Of a DNA stretch of 8,944 nucleotides, positions 1-7,457 are shown piece after piece (the first letter of the stretch is position 1; every line of letters begins with the position of its first letter). The stretch is from an uncultured Erysipelotrichaceae bacterium (GTDB lineage: Bacteria > Bacillota_I > Bacilli_A > RF39 > UBA660), in NCBI GenBank assembly GCA_951801995.1, contig CATOOY010000044.1, forward strand, positions 1 through 8,944, given 5' to 3'. The translations under genes were made by a program, and so were the position numbers. The notes under the pieces are model-generated. The model had not been told where the DNA came from. It did not search any database and saw only the letters and a list, made by a program, of their open reading frames with translations.

Positions 1-1
1 A

Positions 2-829
2 GAAACAACAGCGGAAATTTGTTTTACAGTAAATGAGACAGGAGAAATAATTACAGATTATACATGTACAGATAAAAATGTAGTCATTCCAAATAAAATA
101 AAGGGTGTTATAGTAACTGGTATAGGAAAATCTGCTTTTGCACGGAATAAGCTTATTAGTGTCAAAATACCAAATAGTGTAACCACCATAGGTGAAGATG
201 CATTTTATAATAATCAGCTTACTAGTGTAGAAATACCAAATAGTGTAACGACCATAGGTGAAGATGCATTTCATTATAATCAATTAACGAGTATAGAAAT
301 ACCAAATAGTGTAACTACAATAGGTAGTGGTGCATTTCATACTAATCAGCTAACAAGTATAAAAATACCAAATGGTGTAACAGAAATAGGATCCAAAACA
401 TTTTATAATAATCAGCTTACTAGTGTAGAAATACCAAACAGTGTAACTACAATAGGAGATATGGCATTTTATAATAATCAGCTAACAAGTATAGAAATAC
501 CAAATAGTGTAACAAGTATAGGAAGAGGTGCATTTGCTTTTAATAAGTTAACAAATGTAACAATACCAAATAGTGTAACCATAATAGACAATTCTGTATT
601 TAGCTATAATAAATTAACGAGTATAGTAATACCAAGTGGTGTAACAAGTATAGGAGAAGCTGCATTTGCTTATAATCAATTAACGAGTGGGGAAATACCA
701 AGTAGTGTAACCATAATAGATAAGAGGTCATTTGAAGGTAATATAAGTATGAGAGTAATTGTAAATAAGGCAGAAGGAAGTATATCTGGTAGCCCATGGG
801 GTGCTTTACGTGTGGAGTGGATAGGTTAG
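2..829 (+). CDS. BspA-type leucine-rich-repeat protein, C-terminal part (5' end outside window)
   Basis: The frame is open from the first bases, so the true start lies upstream; the ATG at 461 is an internal methionine of a repeat unit. The visible 275 residues begin with a short beta-rich segment (ICFTVNETGEIITDYTC) and a VVIPNKIKGVIVTGIG lead-in. Nine full repeats follow, on the pattern AFxxNxLTSVxIPNSVTxIG, then a partial unit and a cap ending SGSPWGALRVEWIG. This is the LRR_5/BspA class, usually on secreted or surface proteins that bind host or matrix ligands. No LPXTG or C-terminal membrane anchor is present, so any signal or anchor must be N-terminal and unseen. The units are 22 residues, with N where BspA repeats often have C. 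Isoleucine is mostly ATA here, whereas neighbouring genes use ATT heavily; this may only reflect copying of one repeat. The ligand is unknown. Confidence 0.9.
   Translation, partial: ETTAEICFTVNETGEIITDYTCTDKNVVIPNKIKGVIVTGIGKSAFARNKLISVKIPNSVTTIGEDAFYNNQLTSVEIPNSVTTIGEDAFHYNQLTSIEIPNSVTTIGSGAFHTNQLTSIKIPNGVTEIGSKTFYNNQLTSVEIPNSVTTIGDMAFYNNQLTSIEIPNSVTSIGRGAFAFNKLTNVTIPNSVTIIDNSVFSYNKLTSIVIPSGVTSIGEAAFAYNQLTSGEIPSSVTIIDKRSFEGNISMRVIVNKAEGSISGSPWGALRVEWIG
134..727 (+). repeat. Nine tandem 66-bp LRR-coding units
   Basis: Units begin at 134, 200, 266, 332, 398, 464, 530, 596 and 662, with a tenth partial one at 728. The period is exactly 66 bp throughout, with no insertions or deletions. The core ATACCAAATAGTGTAAC recurs in most units. 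Synonymous choices fall into subtypes for the LTS triplet: CTT ACT AGT, CTA ACA AGT and TTA ACG AGT. This indicates unit duplication rather than independent selection on the protein. Confidence 0.9.
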
Positions 830-854
830 AAGATTTTTTCTTCTTTTTCTTTTT
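828..854 (+). terminator. Weak intrinsic terminator after the LRR gene
   Basis: A 6-bp perfect stem (AGAAGA at 828-833 with TCTTCT at 839-844) encloses a 5-nt T loop and is followed by a T-rich tail. It begins within the LRR stop codon (TAG, 827-829). The stem is short and AT-rich, so termination may be partial, but a separate promoter candidate follows. Confidence 0.4.
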
Positions 855-858
855 AAAG

Positions 859-887
859 TTTCTTATCTTTCTAATTCATGATATACT
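859..887 (+). promoter_or_regulatory. Candidate extended -10 promoter for the GH-like gene
   Basis: TGATATACT at 879-887 is an extended -10 (TGnTATACT). The hexamer 17 bp upstream (TTTCTT, 859-864) is a poor -35, acceptable for an extended -10 promoter. Transcription would start near 894, right at the AGGTGA ribosome binding site (895-900), giving a leader of only about 11 nt. Confidence 0.45.
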
Positions 888-904
888 TATAAATAGGTGA
901 AAGT

Positions 905-2599
905 ATGAAAAAAATAGGAAAAATATTAATTATTGTTATGGTTTGTTTAATTTTAACTATTTCTATTTTGGGAATTGCTAAAATATTAATCAATACTTTT
1001 GGGGAAAAAAGTGAAAATGGTTTTTTATCTAGTACAGAAAATAAAATCCAACTGTATGATTTTATAGATGAAAAATATAAAAAAGTAAAATCAGAGGCAC
1101 GTGGTACTTCTATTTCTATTTACGAAAAGGATTATTATGATGGTGCAATTGGATATACAAAGATAAGATTAAAAGGTAAAATTTACTATGTTAAAAAGGG
1201 TTTTACAACTACAGAAAAAGAAAAAATTATACAAGAGAAAAAATTATATGTAAGAACAAATACAATTCTTTATTATAATCCATCTTCTTCTACTATTATT
1301 CGTTCTTTAAAAAAGGGAACTTCTTTAGAAGTATTTGGTTATCATACATTACAAAAAGATGGTAGTGTAGATATGTATAAAGTGAAAGTACATGGTAAAG
1401 AGGGTTATGTTTATGCTAAATATGTAGTACAGAAAGAGGAAGAAGCATTCAGTCATTATAATGAAAATGGTATTTATGATATTCATAAAACAAGAGAGAA
1501 TGTTTATGGTGGTGGTAGTGCTGCTTCTTTGGATTATTATCCTTTTTCAAAGGCTAAATTTTCTTCTAATAAAATGCCTAAGGATGTACATGCTCTTTAT
1601 ATCAATGCTTCTGCTGTAAAAAGAATAGATGATTATATAGCTCTTGCTAAGAAGAGTAATATCAATGCCTTTGTAATTGATATTAAGGAAAATACACTTC
1701 CTTCTTATGCTTCTTCTGTTATGAGTGAATATTCTCAAACAAGCTATAAACATGCTGTTAATACATTTGATGATTATAAAACCTATATTCAAAGAGCTAT
1801 TGATGAGGGATTTTATATAATTGGTAGAATTTCTACTTTTAAAGATTATTATTATACGGTGGATCATCCAGAAGAGGCTATTTTGGATACGAGAACGAAT
1901 CAGCCCTTTTCTTATCAGAATACTTACTGGCCTTCTCCTTATTCTAGAGACGTGTGGGAATATAATGTCGAACTTGCTAAGGAAGCTGTAACCAAAATAG
2001 GATTTCATGAAATTCAGTTTGATTATGTACGTTTTCCAGATAAAATAGGTGAGTATGAAAAAAGTGGAGTTGTCAACCTTAGAAATACATATGGTGAAGA
2101 GAAGGCTTCTGCTATTCAACAATTTTTAATGTATGCTAGTGATGCGTTGCATAATGTAAATGCTTATGTTTCTGTATGTGTATTTGGAGAAAGTGCAAGT
2201 GCACATGTTACTTCTTATGGTCAGTATTTTCCTGCGATTTCTAATGTAGTAGATGTAGTAAGTCCTATGCCATATCCAGATCATTTTGCAAGGAATGCTT
2301 ATGGTTTAGCAGAAGTGGTTTGGAAAGATCCTTATTCTTTACTCGTAAGATGGGGAGAGGATGTTTTAGCTCGTCAAAAGGAAATTTCTTCTCCTGCAAT
2401 TTTACGAACTTGGATACAAGCTTATGATTCTACAAAGGAGCCTTATATTCCTTATGATGCTAGTAAGGTTTCTGATCAAATACGTGCACTTTATCATAAC
2501 AATCTTTCTTCTGGTTATATAGCTTGGAATGCTAGTTCTAGTTTAGATAAATATACACAAATTTCAGCAGCTTTTAAAAAGGAGTATATCAATGAATAA
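905..2599 (+). CDS. Membrane-anchored putative glycoside hydrolase (COG1306/DUF4015) with SH3-like region
   Basis: The protein has 564 residues. A hydrophobic segment at about 5-29 after MKKIGK acts as a signal anchor; there is no lipobox. Residues about 112-176 (YVRTNT to GYVYAKYVV) look like a bacterial SH3 domain, and 60-105 may be a second, degenerate one; both suggest wall binding. The C-terminal two thirds (about 228-560) match the GHL/DUF4015 TIM-barrel family: DVHALYINASAV at 228-238, NAFVIDIKEN at 254-263, EIQFDYVRFPDK at 369-380, DVVSPMPYPDHF at 450-461 and LRTWIQAY at 500-507. Acidic residues in these motifs (D259, E369, D373) are candidate active-site groups, but the substrate of this family is not established; a cell-wall or exopolysaccharide glycan is an inference. 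The start has AGGTGA 4 nt upstream. It overlaps the next gene by 8 nt, implying one transcript. Confidence 0.85.
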   Translation: MKKIGKILIIVMVCLILTISILGIAKILINTFGEKSENGFLSSTENKIQLYDFIDEKYKKVKSEARGTSISIYEKDYYDGAIGYTKIRLKGKIYYVKKGFTTTEKEKIIQEKKLYVRTNTILYYNPSSSTIIRSLKKGTSLEVFGYHTLQKDGSVDMYKVKVHGKEGYVYAKYVVQKEEEAFSHYNENGIYDIHKTRENVYGGGSAASLDYYPFSKAKFSSNKMPKDVHALYINASAVKRIDDYIALAKKSNINAFVIDIKENTLPSYASSVMSEYSQTSYKHAVNTFDDYKTYIQRAIDEGFYIIGRISTFKDYYYTVDHPEEAILDTRTNQPFSYQNTYWPSPYSRDVWEYNVELAKEAVTKIGFHEIQFDYVRFPDKIGEYEKSGVVNLRNTYGEEKASAIQQFLMYASDALHNVNAYVSVCVFGESASAHVTSYGQYFPAISNVVDVVSPMPYPDHFARNAYGLAEVVWKDPYSLLVRWGEDVLARQKEISSPAILRTWIQAYDSTKEPYIPYDASKVSDQIRALYHNNLSSGYIAWNASSSLDKYTQISAAFKKEYINE

Positions 2600-2876
2600 A
2601 AAAATAACACTTGAAAATGAAGAATATGAAATTGTTCAAAATTATAAAGATGGATTCCAGTATAAAGAACTTTTAGAAAAGTGGACAGATTACTTTTATG
2701 ATTACGATTATATTGTTGGGGATTATGCTTATGATAAATTAAGATTGAAGGGTTTTTGCGAAAAGCAAAATCAAAAGTTTAATTCTATTAATTCTAAAGA
2801 ACTTATTAAGGATTATATTCAAAATGATTGTGCTTATGAATGTAAATATTTTGTGTTGAAAAAGATTTCAAAGTAG
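2592..2876 (+). CDS. yutD: YutD-family protein
   Basis: A 94-residue soluble protein. The stretch DYDYIVGDYAYDKLRLKGF (37-55) and the C-terminal YIQNDCAYECKYFVLKKI (75-92) are what I recognise as the YutD/DUF1027 signature of Bacilli, including a Cys pair at 80 and 84. The biochemical role of the family is unknown to me. The ATG lies 8 nt inside the preceding gene and is preceded by AAAAAGGAG with good spacing, so translation is probably coupled. The stop codon sits inside the loop of a strong terminator, so this gene ends the transcript. Confidence 0.8.
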   Translation: MNKKITLENEEYEIVQNYKDGFQYKELLEKWTDYFYDYDYIVGDYAYDKLRLKGFCEKQNQKFNSINSKELIKDYIQNDCAYECKYFVLKKISK

Positions 2877-2901
2877 ATTATTTGAGATCTTTTATTTTAT
2901 T
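2860..2901 (+). terminator. Strong intrinsic terminator after yutD
   Basis: A 13-bp stem (2860-2872 with 2881-2893) has a single G-U pair (2867/2886) and an 8-nt loop. It continues into TTTTATTTTATT. The left arm is coding sequence of yutD and the TAG stop (2874-2876) is in the loop. It isolates the upstream pair from prfB. Confidence 0.75.
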
Positions 2902-2964
2902 ACGTAAATTATTTCATTCTTTTAGGTGTATATTTTTTAAAATATTTTTTCACAAATTTTCCCA

Positions 2965-2993
2965 TAGAAAAAAATGTAAAAAGATGTTATAAT
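2965..2993 (+). promoter_or_regulatory. Vegetative (sigma-A type) promoter of the prfB cluster
   Basis: TATAAT at 2988-2993 is preceded by TG at 2985-2986, giving an extended -10 (TGTTATAAT). TAGAAA (2965-2970), 17 bp upstream, matches TTGACA at four of six positions. The expected start is near 3000, just ahead of the GGAGGA site (3005-3010) for prfB. The 141-nt gap 2877-3017 otherwise holds only the terminator tail and AT-rich sequence. Confidence 0.7.
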
Positions 2994-3017
2994 GGTATAT
3001 GATTGGAGGATAGGAGT

Positions 3018-4107
3018 ATGCTTGTGGGTGAACTTATACAAAAAAATAAAGTTTTTTTGAAAGAAATAAATCAGTTATGGAGGTCTCTTTGACTTTGATT
3101 CTAAAGAAAAGAGAATAAAAGAATTAGAGAAAGAAATGTCTCTTCCTTCTTTTTGGGATCATAAAGAAAATAGTGAAAAAGTAATAGAAGAATTTAATTT
3201 ATTAAAATCTTCTTATCAAGAAATTATCTCTATTCGAAAAAAAATAGAAGATCAAATAGATACACTTGTTTTGTTAGAAGAAGAATTTGATTCTGAACTT
3301 TTTGATATTATTTTCCATGAAACAGAAAAAATAGAAGAAAAAGTAGAAGAATTAAAACTTATGTTTCTTTTAAGTGAACCATATGATTCTAAAAATGCTG
3401 TTTTAGAAATTCATGCAGGTGCTGGTGGTACAGAATCTTGTGATTGGGTTTCTATGCTTAATAGAATGTATGTAAGATGGTGTGAGAAAAAGAATTATAA
3501 AGTGGAAGTGCTTAGTGAAACATTGGGAGAAGAAGCTGGCTATAAAACGATTTCTTATTTAATTAAAGGGCCTTATGTTTATGGATATTTAAAAAATGAA
3601 AAAGGAGTACATCGTTTGATTCGTATTTCTCCATTTGATTCTGGAAATCGAAGACATACTTCTTTTGCCTCTGTAGAAGTAACTCCTATGTTTGAAGATA
3701 ATATTGATATTGAAATAAAAGAATCTGATTTGCGAATTGATGTTTATCGCAGTAGTGGAAAAGGTGGGCAAGGAGTAAATACCACAGATAGTGCTGTTCG
3801 TATTACACATTTGCCAACTAAAATAGTTGTTACTTGTCAAAATGAGAGAAGTCAAATACAAAATAAAGAAACAGCTTTAAAAGTACTCAAAAATAAATTA
3901 TATGAATTAGAACTTCGTAAAAAAGAAGAAAGTTTAAGTAATATAAGAGGTACCCAAATGGAGAATGGATTTGGTTCTCAGATTCGTACTTATGTTATGC
4001 ACCCTTATTCTATGGTAAAGGATCATCGTACAAATTTAGAAAATTCTAATGTAGATAAAATATTGGATGGAGATATAGATGCATTTATTTATGCAATGTT
4101 AAAGTGA
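3018..4107 (+). CDS. prfB: Peptide chain release factor 2, programmed +1 frameshift
   Basis: RF2 recognises UGA and UAA and triggers peptide release. Translation starts at ATG 3018 (GGAGGA 7 nt upstream), reads 24 codons ending WRSL, and meets TGA at 3090-3092. A +1 shift on CTT continues at GAC 3091, giving LDFDSKEKRIKELEKE and then the main domain from 3136 on. The joined product has 362 residues, normal for RF2. Visible motifs are the SPF stop-recognition tripeptide at 204-206 and GGQ at 249-251, both close to E. coli numbering. The GGQ surroundings read SGKGGQGVN, where SGAGGQHVN is commoner; this is a mild oddity. The N-terminal part carries the usual coiled, acidic helices. The gene leads a co-directional series with yitT-like, ftsE and ftsX; that order resembles Bacillus. 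Confidence 0.97.
3079..3093 (+). promoter_or_regulatory. RF2 autoregulatory +1 frameshift site
   Basis: An SD-like GGAGG (3079-3083) stands 3 nt before the slippery CTT (3087-3089), which is followed by the in-frame stop TGA and C (3090-3093). This is the classic RF2 arrangement: low RF2 lets the ribosome stall on UGA and slip +1, so the factor controls its own synthesis. The codon before CTT is TCT. Confidence 0.95.
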
Positions 4108-4117
4108 GGTTTGAAGT

Positions 4118-4996
4118 ATGTTTTGGAAGAAAAAAAAAGATACAGAAAATACAATGAAAAAAATATATAAAAAAGATTTAATTATTCGTTATTCTAACTT
4201 TTTACTTGGAGTAACGATTGTAGCTATTGCTTATAACTTATTTTTAGTACCTTCTAATGTTGTATACGGAGTAGGTGGTGTGGGGGTTATGCTCAACCAT
4301 TTATATGGAACAGATCCTTCTTTTGTTATTTTGATAGGTGCTGCTATTTTACTTGTTATGAGTTATTTTATACTTGGAAAAGAGAAAACAGTACATTCTG
4401 TTTTTGGTTCTCTTATTTATCCTGTTTTTGTAAAGGCAACACAATGGATTCCAGATGTTATTAGTATACAAGGTGCTGAATCTATTATGATTGTTATTGT
4501 GGGTGCTGTTATGACTGGATTTGGTCTAGGACTTATCTTTAAAGCAGGTTTTACAACAGGTGGAACAGATATTTTGAATCAAATCGTATCTAAGTTTGGA
4601 AAAATGTCTATTGGAAATGCTATGATTATAACAGATGGTCTTATTATTTTAGCAAGTGGTTTTATTTTTGGAATACCACAACTTATGTATTCTATTATTT
4701 CTCTTTATATTATTAGTATTATGTCTGATAAAGTTATTATAGGTATTTCGCAATCTAAAGCTTTTTATGTTATTACAAGTCATGAAACAGATGTGAAAAA
4801 GTTTATTTTATCCCATTTGTCTCATGGTGTTACAGTATTGGATGTAAGAGGTGGATTTACAGGAAATAATCAGAAGATGATTATGTTTATCATTCCAACA
4901 AAAGAATATTTCTTTGCGAAAGAGGGAATTTTAGAAATAGATCCAAATGCATTTTTTGTAGTAACAGATGCGTATGAAGTATCTGGTGGGGAATAG
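4118..4996 (+). CDS. YitT-family membrane protein (DUF161 + DUF2179)
   Basis: The 292-residue protein starts with a lysine-rich cytoplasmic tail and has about five or six hydrophobic segments (roughly 27-45, 66-86, 95-110, 121-143, 167-185 and 190-207). GFTTGGTDILNQIVSKF at 144-160 is the conserved YitT motif. A soluble C-terminal DUF2179 domain occupies about 213-290 (KAFYVIT, HGVTVLDVRGGFTG, DPNAFFVVTDAYEVSGG). The transported substrate or role is not established. It lies 10 nt after prfB and 10 nt before ftsE with no terminator between, so co-transcription is likely. Bacillus, as I recall, has a YitT-family gene (yvjA) in the same position. Several paralogues usually exist per genome, so I give no symbol. 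Confidence 0.9.
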   Translation: MFWKKKKDTENTMKKIYKKDLIIRYSNFLLGVTIVAIAYNLFLVPSNVVYGVGGVGVMLNHLYGTDPSFVILIGAAILLVMSYFILGKEKTVHSVFGSLIYPVFVKATQWIPDVISIQGAESIMIVIVGAVMTGFGLGLIFKAGFTTGGTDILNQIVSKFGKMSIGNAMIITDGLIILASGFIFGIPQLMYSIISLYIISIMSDKVIIGISQSKAFYVITSHETDVKKFILSHLSHGVTVLDVRGGFTGNNQKMIMFIIPTKEYFFAKEGILEIDPNAFFVVTDAYEVSGGE

Positions 4997-5006
4997 GAGG
5001 TAAAAA

Positions 5007-5702
5007 ATGAGTTTAATTAAAATGAGGCATGTTAAAAAACAGTATAAAAATGGTGTTACTGCTATTTATGATCTTGATCTTGATATTCATAAAGGAGAGT
5101 TTGTTTTCGTAATTGGACCTACAGGTTGTGGAAAATCTACTCTTATTAAAATGTTATATCGTGAAGAGAGACCTACTAGTGGTTCTATTGATGTTGGTGG
5201 AATTGATGTAGCAGCTTTAAAAAACCGTAAAGTATATGTTTTAAGAAGAAGAATTGGTGTTGTTTTTCAAGACTTTAAACTTTTACAAAAATCAACTGTA
5301 TTTGAAAATGTGGCTTTTGCTTTAGAAGTATATGGACTTCCTAAAGATGAAATTTATACAAAGGTTATTAAGGTTTTAGATTTGGTTGGTTTAAAGCATA
5401 AAGCTAAAAATTATCCTACTGAACTTTCTGGTGGAGAACAACAAAGAGTTGCCATTGCAAGAGCTATTGTAAATGGTCCTAAACTTCTTATTTGTGATGA
5501 ACCAACTGGTAACTTAGATGAAGGTACTAGTATGGAAATTATGGAAGTCTTAGATGCGATTAATCAACTGGGTACTACTATTATTATGGTTACACATGAT
5601 ACAGATATTGTAAATAGAATGAAGAAAAGAGTAATTTTATTAAACGCTGGACGTATTGTAAAAGATTATAAGAAAGGAACGTATGAGCATGAAAACATTT
5701 AG
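5007..5702 (+). CDS. ftsE: Cell division ATP-binding protein FtsE
   Basis: An ABC-type ATPase of 231 residues, the usual length. Walker A is GPTGCGKST (37-45), Q-loop Q88 in VFQDFKLL, signature LSGGEQQRV (140-148), Walker B LLICDEPTGNLD (160-171) and H-loop H197. With FtsX it forms a membrane complex that uses ATP hydrolysis to switch on extracellular peptidoglycan hydrolases. AGGAGG overlaps the stop of the preceding gene and precedes the ATG by 6 nt. The 3' end overlaps ftsX by 20 nt, typical of a coupled FtsEX pair. Confidence 0.96.
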   Translation: MSLIKMRHVKKQYKNGVTAIYDLDLDIHKGEFVFVIGPTGCGKSTLIKMLYREERPTSGSIDVGGIDVAALKNRKVYVLRRRIGVVFQDFKLLQKSTVFENVAFALEVYGLPKDEIYTKVIKVLDLVGLKHKAKNYPTELSGGEQQRVAIARAIVNGPKLLICDEPTGNLDEGTSMEIMEVLDAINQLGTTIIMVTHDTDIVNRMKKRVILLNAGRIVKDYKKGTYEHENI

Positions 5703-6588
5703 AATTTTTGGTAGAAATGTAAGAGATTCTGTTAAAAGTGTTTTTCGAAACTTTTCTTTATCTCTTGCTTCTATTTCTTGTATTACTATTACGCTTGTTG
5801 TTGTTTCTATTGCTATTATACTTTCTGTTAATGTGAATAATTTTGCTACACTTGTGGAAAGAGATGTTACGATTGTAGCTTTTCTAGATTTAGATGTAAC
5901 AAGACAGGAAATTGGAGAGGTAGAAGAGGAAATTAATAATATTCCTGGTGTAGAGTCTTATTCTTTTGAGGGAAAGGAAGATATTTCTAAGGCTATGATG
6001 GAATCTTCTGCTATTTTTAAAAACATTATGGAATCTTGGAATAAGGATGAAAGTCCTATACAGGATACTTTTCAGGTAAAAGTAGAAGATATTAATAAAA
6101 TAGGAAATATTGCTTCTAAAATAAAGAAGATTGAAAATGTGTCTATTGTTAAATATGGTCAAGGTATGATTGAACAACTTATTACTATTTTTGATGTTGT
6201 GAAAAAGATTAGTTATGGTCTTATTTTGGCACTTGTTATTGTTACAGCTTTCTTAATTGCGAATACTATTAAGATTACTATTTTCTCTAGAAAAAGAGAA
6301 ATTGAGATTATGAGATTGGTAGGTGCTTCTAATCTTAATATAAAAATACCATTTATTTTTGAGGGGTTATTTCTAGGTGTACTTGGTTCTGTTCTTCCTA
6401 TTATAGCGACTATTTATGGATATTATGCTTTATATGATGGATTTGATGGACAAGTTATTTCTCCATTTATTAAATTGGTTTCCCCAGAACCATTTATTTA
6501 TCTTTTATCATTTGTACTTGTCTTAATTGGTATTTTAGTAGGTATGTTTGGTAGTTATCGAGCTGTAAAGAAGTATTTAAAAATATAA
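5683..6588 (+). CDS. ftsX: Cell division membrane protein FtsX
   Basis: A 301-residue FtsX/MacB-type permease. The first membrane segment is at about 28-50. A large extracellular domain (about 51-172, with VTIVAFLDLDV and a helical lobe around 98-128) follows, then membrane segments near 175-197, 225-250 and 270-293. The cytoplasmic SRKREIEIMRLVGAS (202-216) is the family hallmark. The extracellular domain should contact the partner hydrolase or its activator. No M23 or NlpC/P60 protein, the common FtsX partners, lies next to it in this window. The start is ambiguous between ATG 5683 (4 nt after AAAGGA) and ATG 5689 (10 nt after); the products differ by two residues. Confidence 0.95.
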   Translation: MSMKTFRIFGRNVRDSVKSVFRNFSLSLASISCITITLVVVSIAIILSVNVNNFATLVERDVTIVAFLDLDVTRQEIGEVEEEINNIPGVESYSFEGKEDISKAMMESSAIFKNIMESWNKDESPIQDTFQVKVEDINKIGNIASKIKKIENVSIVKYGQGMIEQLITIFDVVKKISYGLILALVIVTAFLIANTIKITIFSRKREIEIMRLVGASNLNIKIPFIFEGLFLGVLGSVLPIIATIYGYYALYDGFDGQVISPFIKLVSPEPFIYLLSFVLVLIGILVGMFGSYRAVKKYLKI

Positions 6589-6599
6589 ATACTTCTTTT
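6567..6599 (+). other. Perfect hairpin at the ftsX 3' end, possible weak terminator
   Basis: A 12-bp perfect AT-rich stem (6567-6578 with 6587-6598) has an 8-nt loop that runs into the ftsX stop (TAA, 6586-6588). Only one T follows the right arm before AG, so the T tract is poor. The ribosome binding site of the next gene starts 3 nt later. It may lower downstream expression or mark a processing site. Confidence 0.45.
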
Positions 6600-6614
6600 A
6601 GAAAGGAAACATAT

Positions 6615-7361
6615 ATGGGAAAATTGGATGCTTTTAATATGGAATCTATTATTTTGAAAGTACAGAAAAATCAAATTTTAATTTTGGAAAATGTGTCTGT
6701 TGAAAGTAAAAATTATCTAGAAAAGGAAATAGAAAAATATTCTGAAATTCGCTTTTATGCTATTTTAACTGGTCATTCTTTTCAAATTATATTGAATGTA
6801 AAAAGAGATAGTAAAGATATAGATGATTCATATTTTGATAAAATTCGCTTTCATTATATTCATAAGAATTATGATACTTGTATACATTTATTAAAGAAAC
6901 TTTATTGTTCTTCTAGTATGCCAACTGTATATCCTCTTTATAAAATAGGATTATGTTATGATAAACTATTTCAGAAGAAACTTGCGATATCTTTTTTAAG
7001 GGTGGCAAATGCTATGAATCAAGAATTAGAAGAAATGAAAGATTTTTCTAATTTTCTTTTTTCTTTGCAAGGTCTTCTTTCTGATGATGATCATAGGTTA
7101 TGGTGCGTAGTAAAAGAGGAGGAATTTGTAGAATCTTTAGAAAATTTATTTTCTGTTTACCATTTTGAAGAAATCAAGAAACTTGTTTTACATCTTGATA
7201 TGCATATAGAAGATGCTTGTTTTCATTTTGGACTTACAGATGAAGAATTTAATATTGTTAAACTTCTTATAGCAAAGGAATATTATAAAATGGGAAAATT
7301 TCATTTAGGAGATATGTATTATAATATGCCTGTAAAGGGGAGGAAAAAACGAGAAATGTGA
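6615..7361 (+). CDS. Uncharacterised TPR-like protein downstream of ftsX
   Basis: I do not recognise this 248-residue protein. It has no signal peptide or membrane segment, so it should be cytoplasmic. Residues about 1-65 look like a small alpha/beta region (IILKVQKNQILILENVSVE and FYAILTGHSFQIILNV). From 73 to about 140 the sequence has paired-helix, TPR-like character (FDKIRFHYIHKNYDTCIHLL, YPLYKIGLCYDKLFQKKLAI). Residues 195-236 end in a further helical hairpin (FGLTDEEFNIVKLLIAKEYY), followed by a basic tail. AAAGGA precedes the ATG with 7-nt spacing. It follows ftsX by 26 nt across the hairpin and is last before the bidirectional terminator. A link to division is suggested only by position; it could equally be an unrelated scaffold or regulator. 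Confidence 0.75.
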   Translation: MGKLDAFNMESIILKVQKNQILILENVSVESKNYLEKEIEKYSEIRFYAILTGHSFQIILNVKRDSKDIDDSYFDKIRFHYIHKNYDTCIHLLKKLYCSSSMPTVYPLYKIGLCYDKLFQKKLAISFLRVANAMNQELEEMKDFSNFLFSLQGLLSDDDHRLWCVVKEEEFVESLENLFSVYHFEEIKKLVLHLDMHIEDACFHFGLTDEEFNIVKLLIAKEYYKMGKFHLGDMYYNMPVKGRKKREM

Positions 7362-7422
7362 AGAGATTGGCATATCAAGTGAAGCATGGGAAACGTTTTT
7401 TCCAGTATAGAAATGTATAAGT

Positions 7423-7457
7423 AAAAAGAGTTTTGCTTTTTTGGCTAAACTCTTTTT
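7423..7457. terminator. Bidirectional terminator between convergent clusters
   Basis: An 11-bp perfect stem (7423-7433 with 7447-7457) has A-run and T-run ends on both strands, so it can stop transcription from both sides. It overlaps the last codons and stop (7445-7447, read on the minus strand) of divIC. It serves the ftsX/248-residue gene on the plus strand and divIC on the minus strand. Confidence 0.8.

Noticed and set aside
134..727. CRISPR-like or regulatory direct repeats
   Set aside because: The 66-bp units are contiguous, in frame and encode LRR residues throughout; there are no spacers.
461..829. A separate 122-residue protein starting at ATG 461
   Set aside because: The frame is open back to position 2 with the same repeat pattern; the ATG replaces a variable residue inside a unit.
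1547..2122. Minus-strand 191-codon open frame, and similar ones at 600-797, 3589-3861 and 5890-6177
   Set aside because: They lie opposite well-supported genes, have low-complexity I/S/F/Y-rich translations typical of antisense frames in AT-rich DNA, and lack family motifs.
2877..3017. Riboswitch or T-box leader before prfB
   Set aside because: The promoter lies so close to the ribosome binding site that no structured leader fits.
3136..4107. prfB as a 323-residue gene starting at ATG 3136
   Set aside because: There is no SD before that ATG, and the upstream frame plus the frameshift site restores the full RF2 N terminus.
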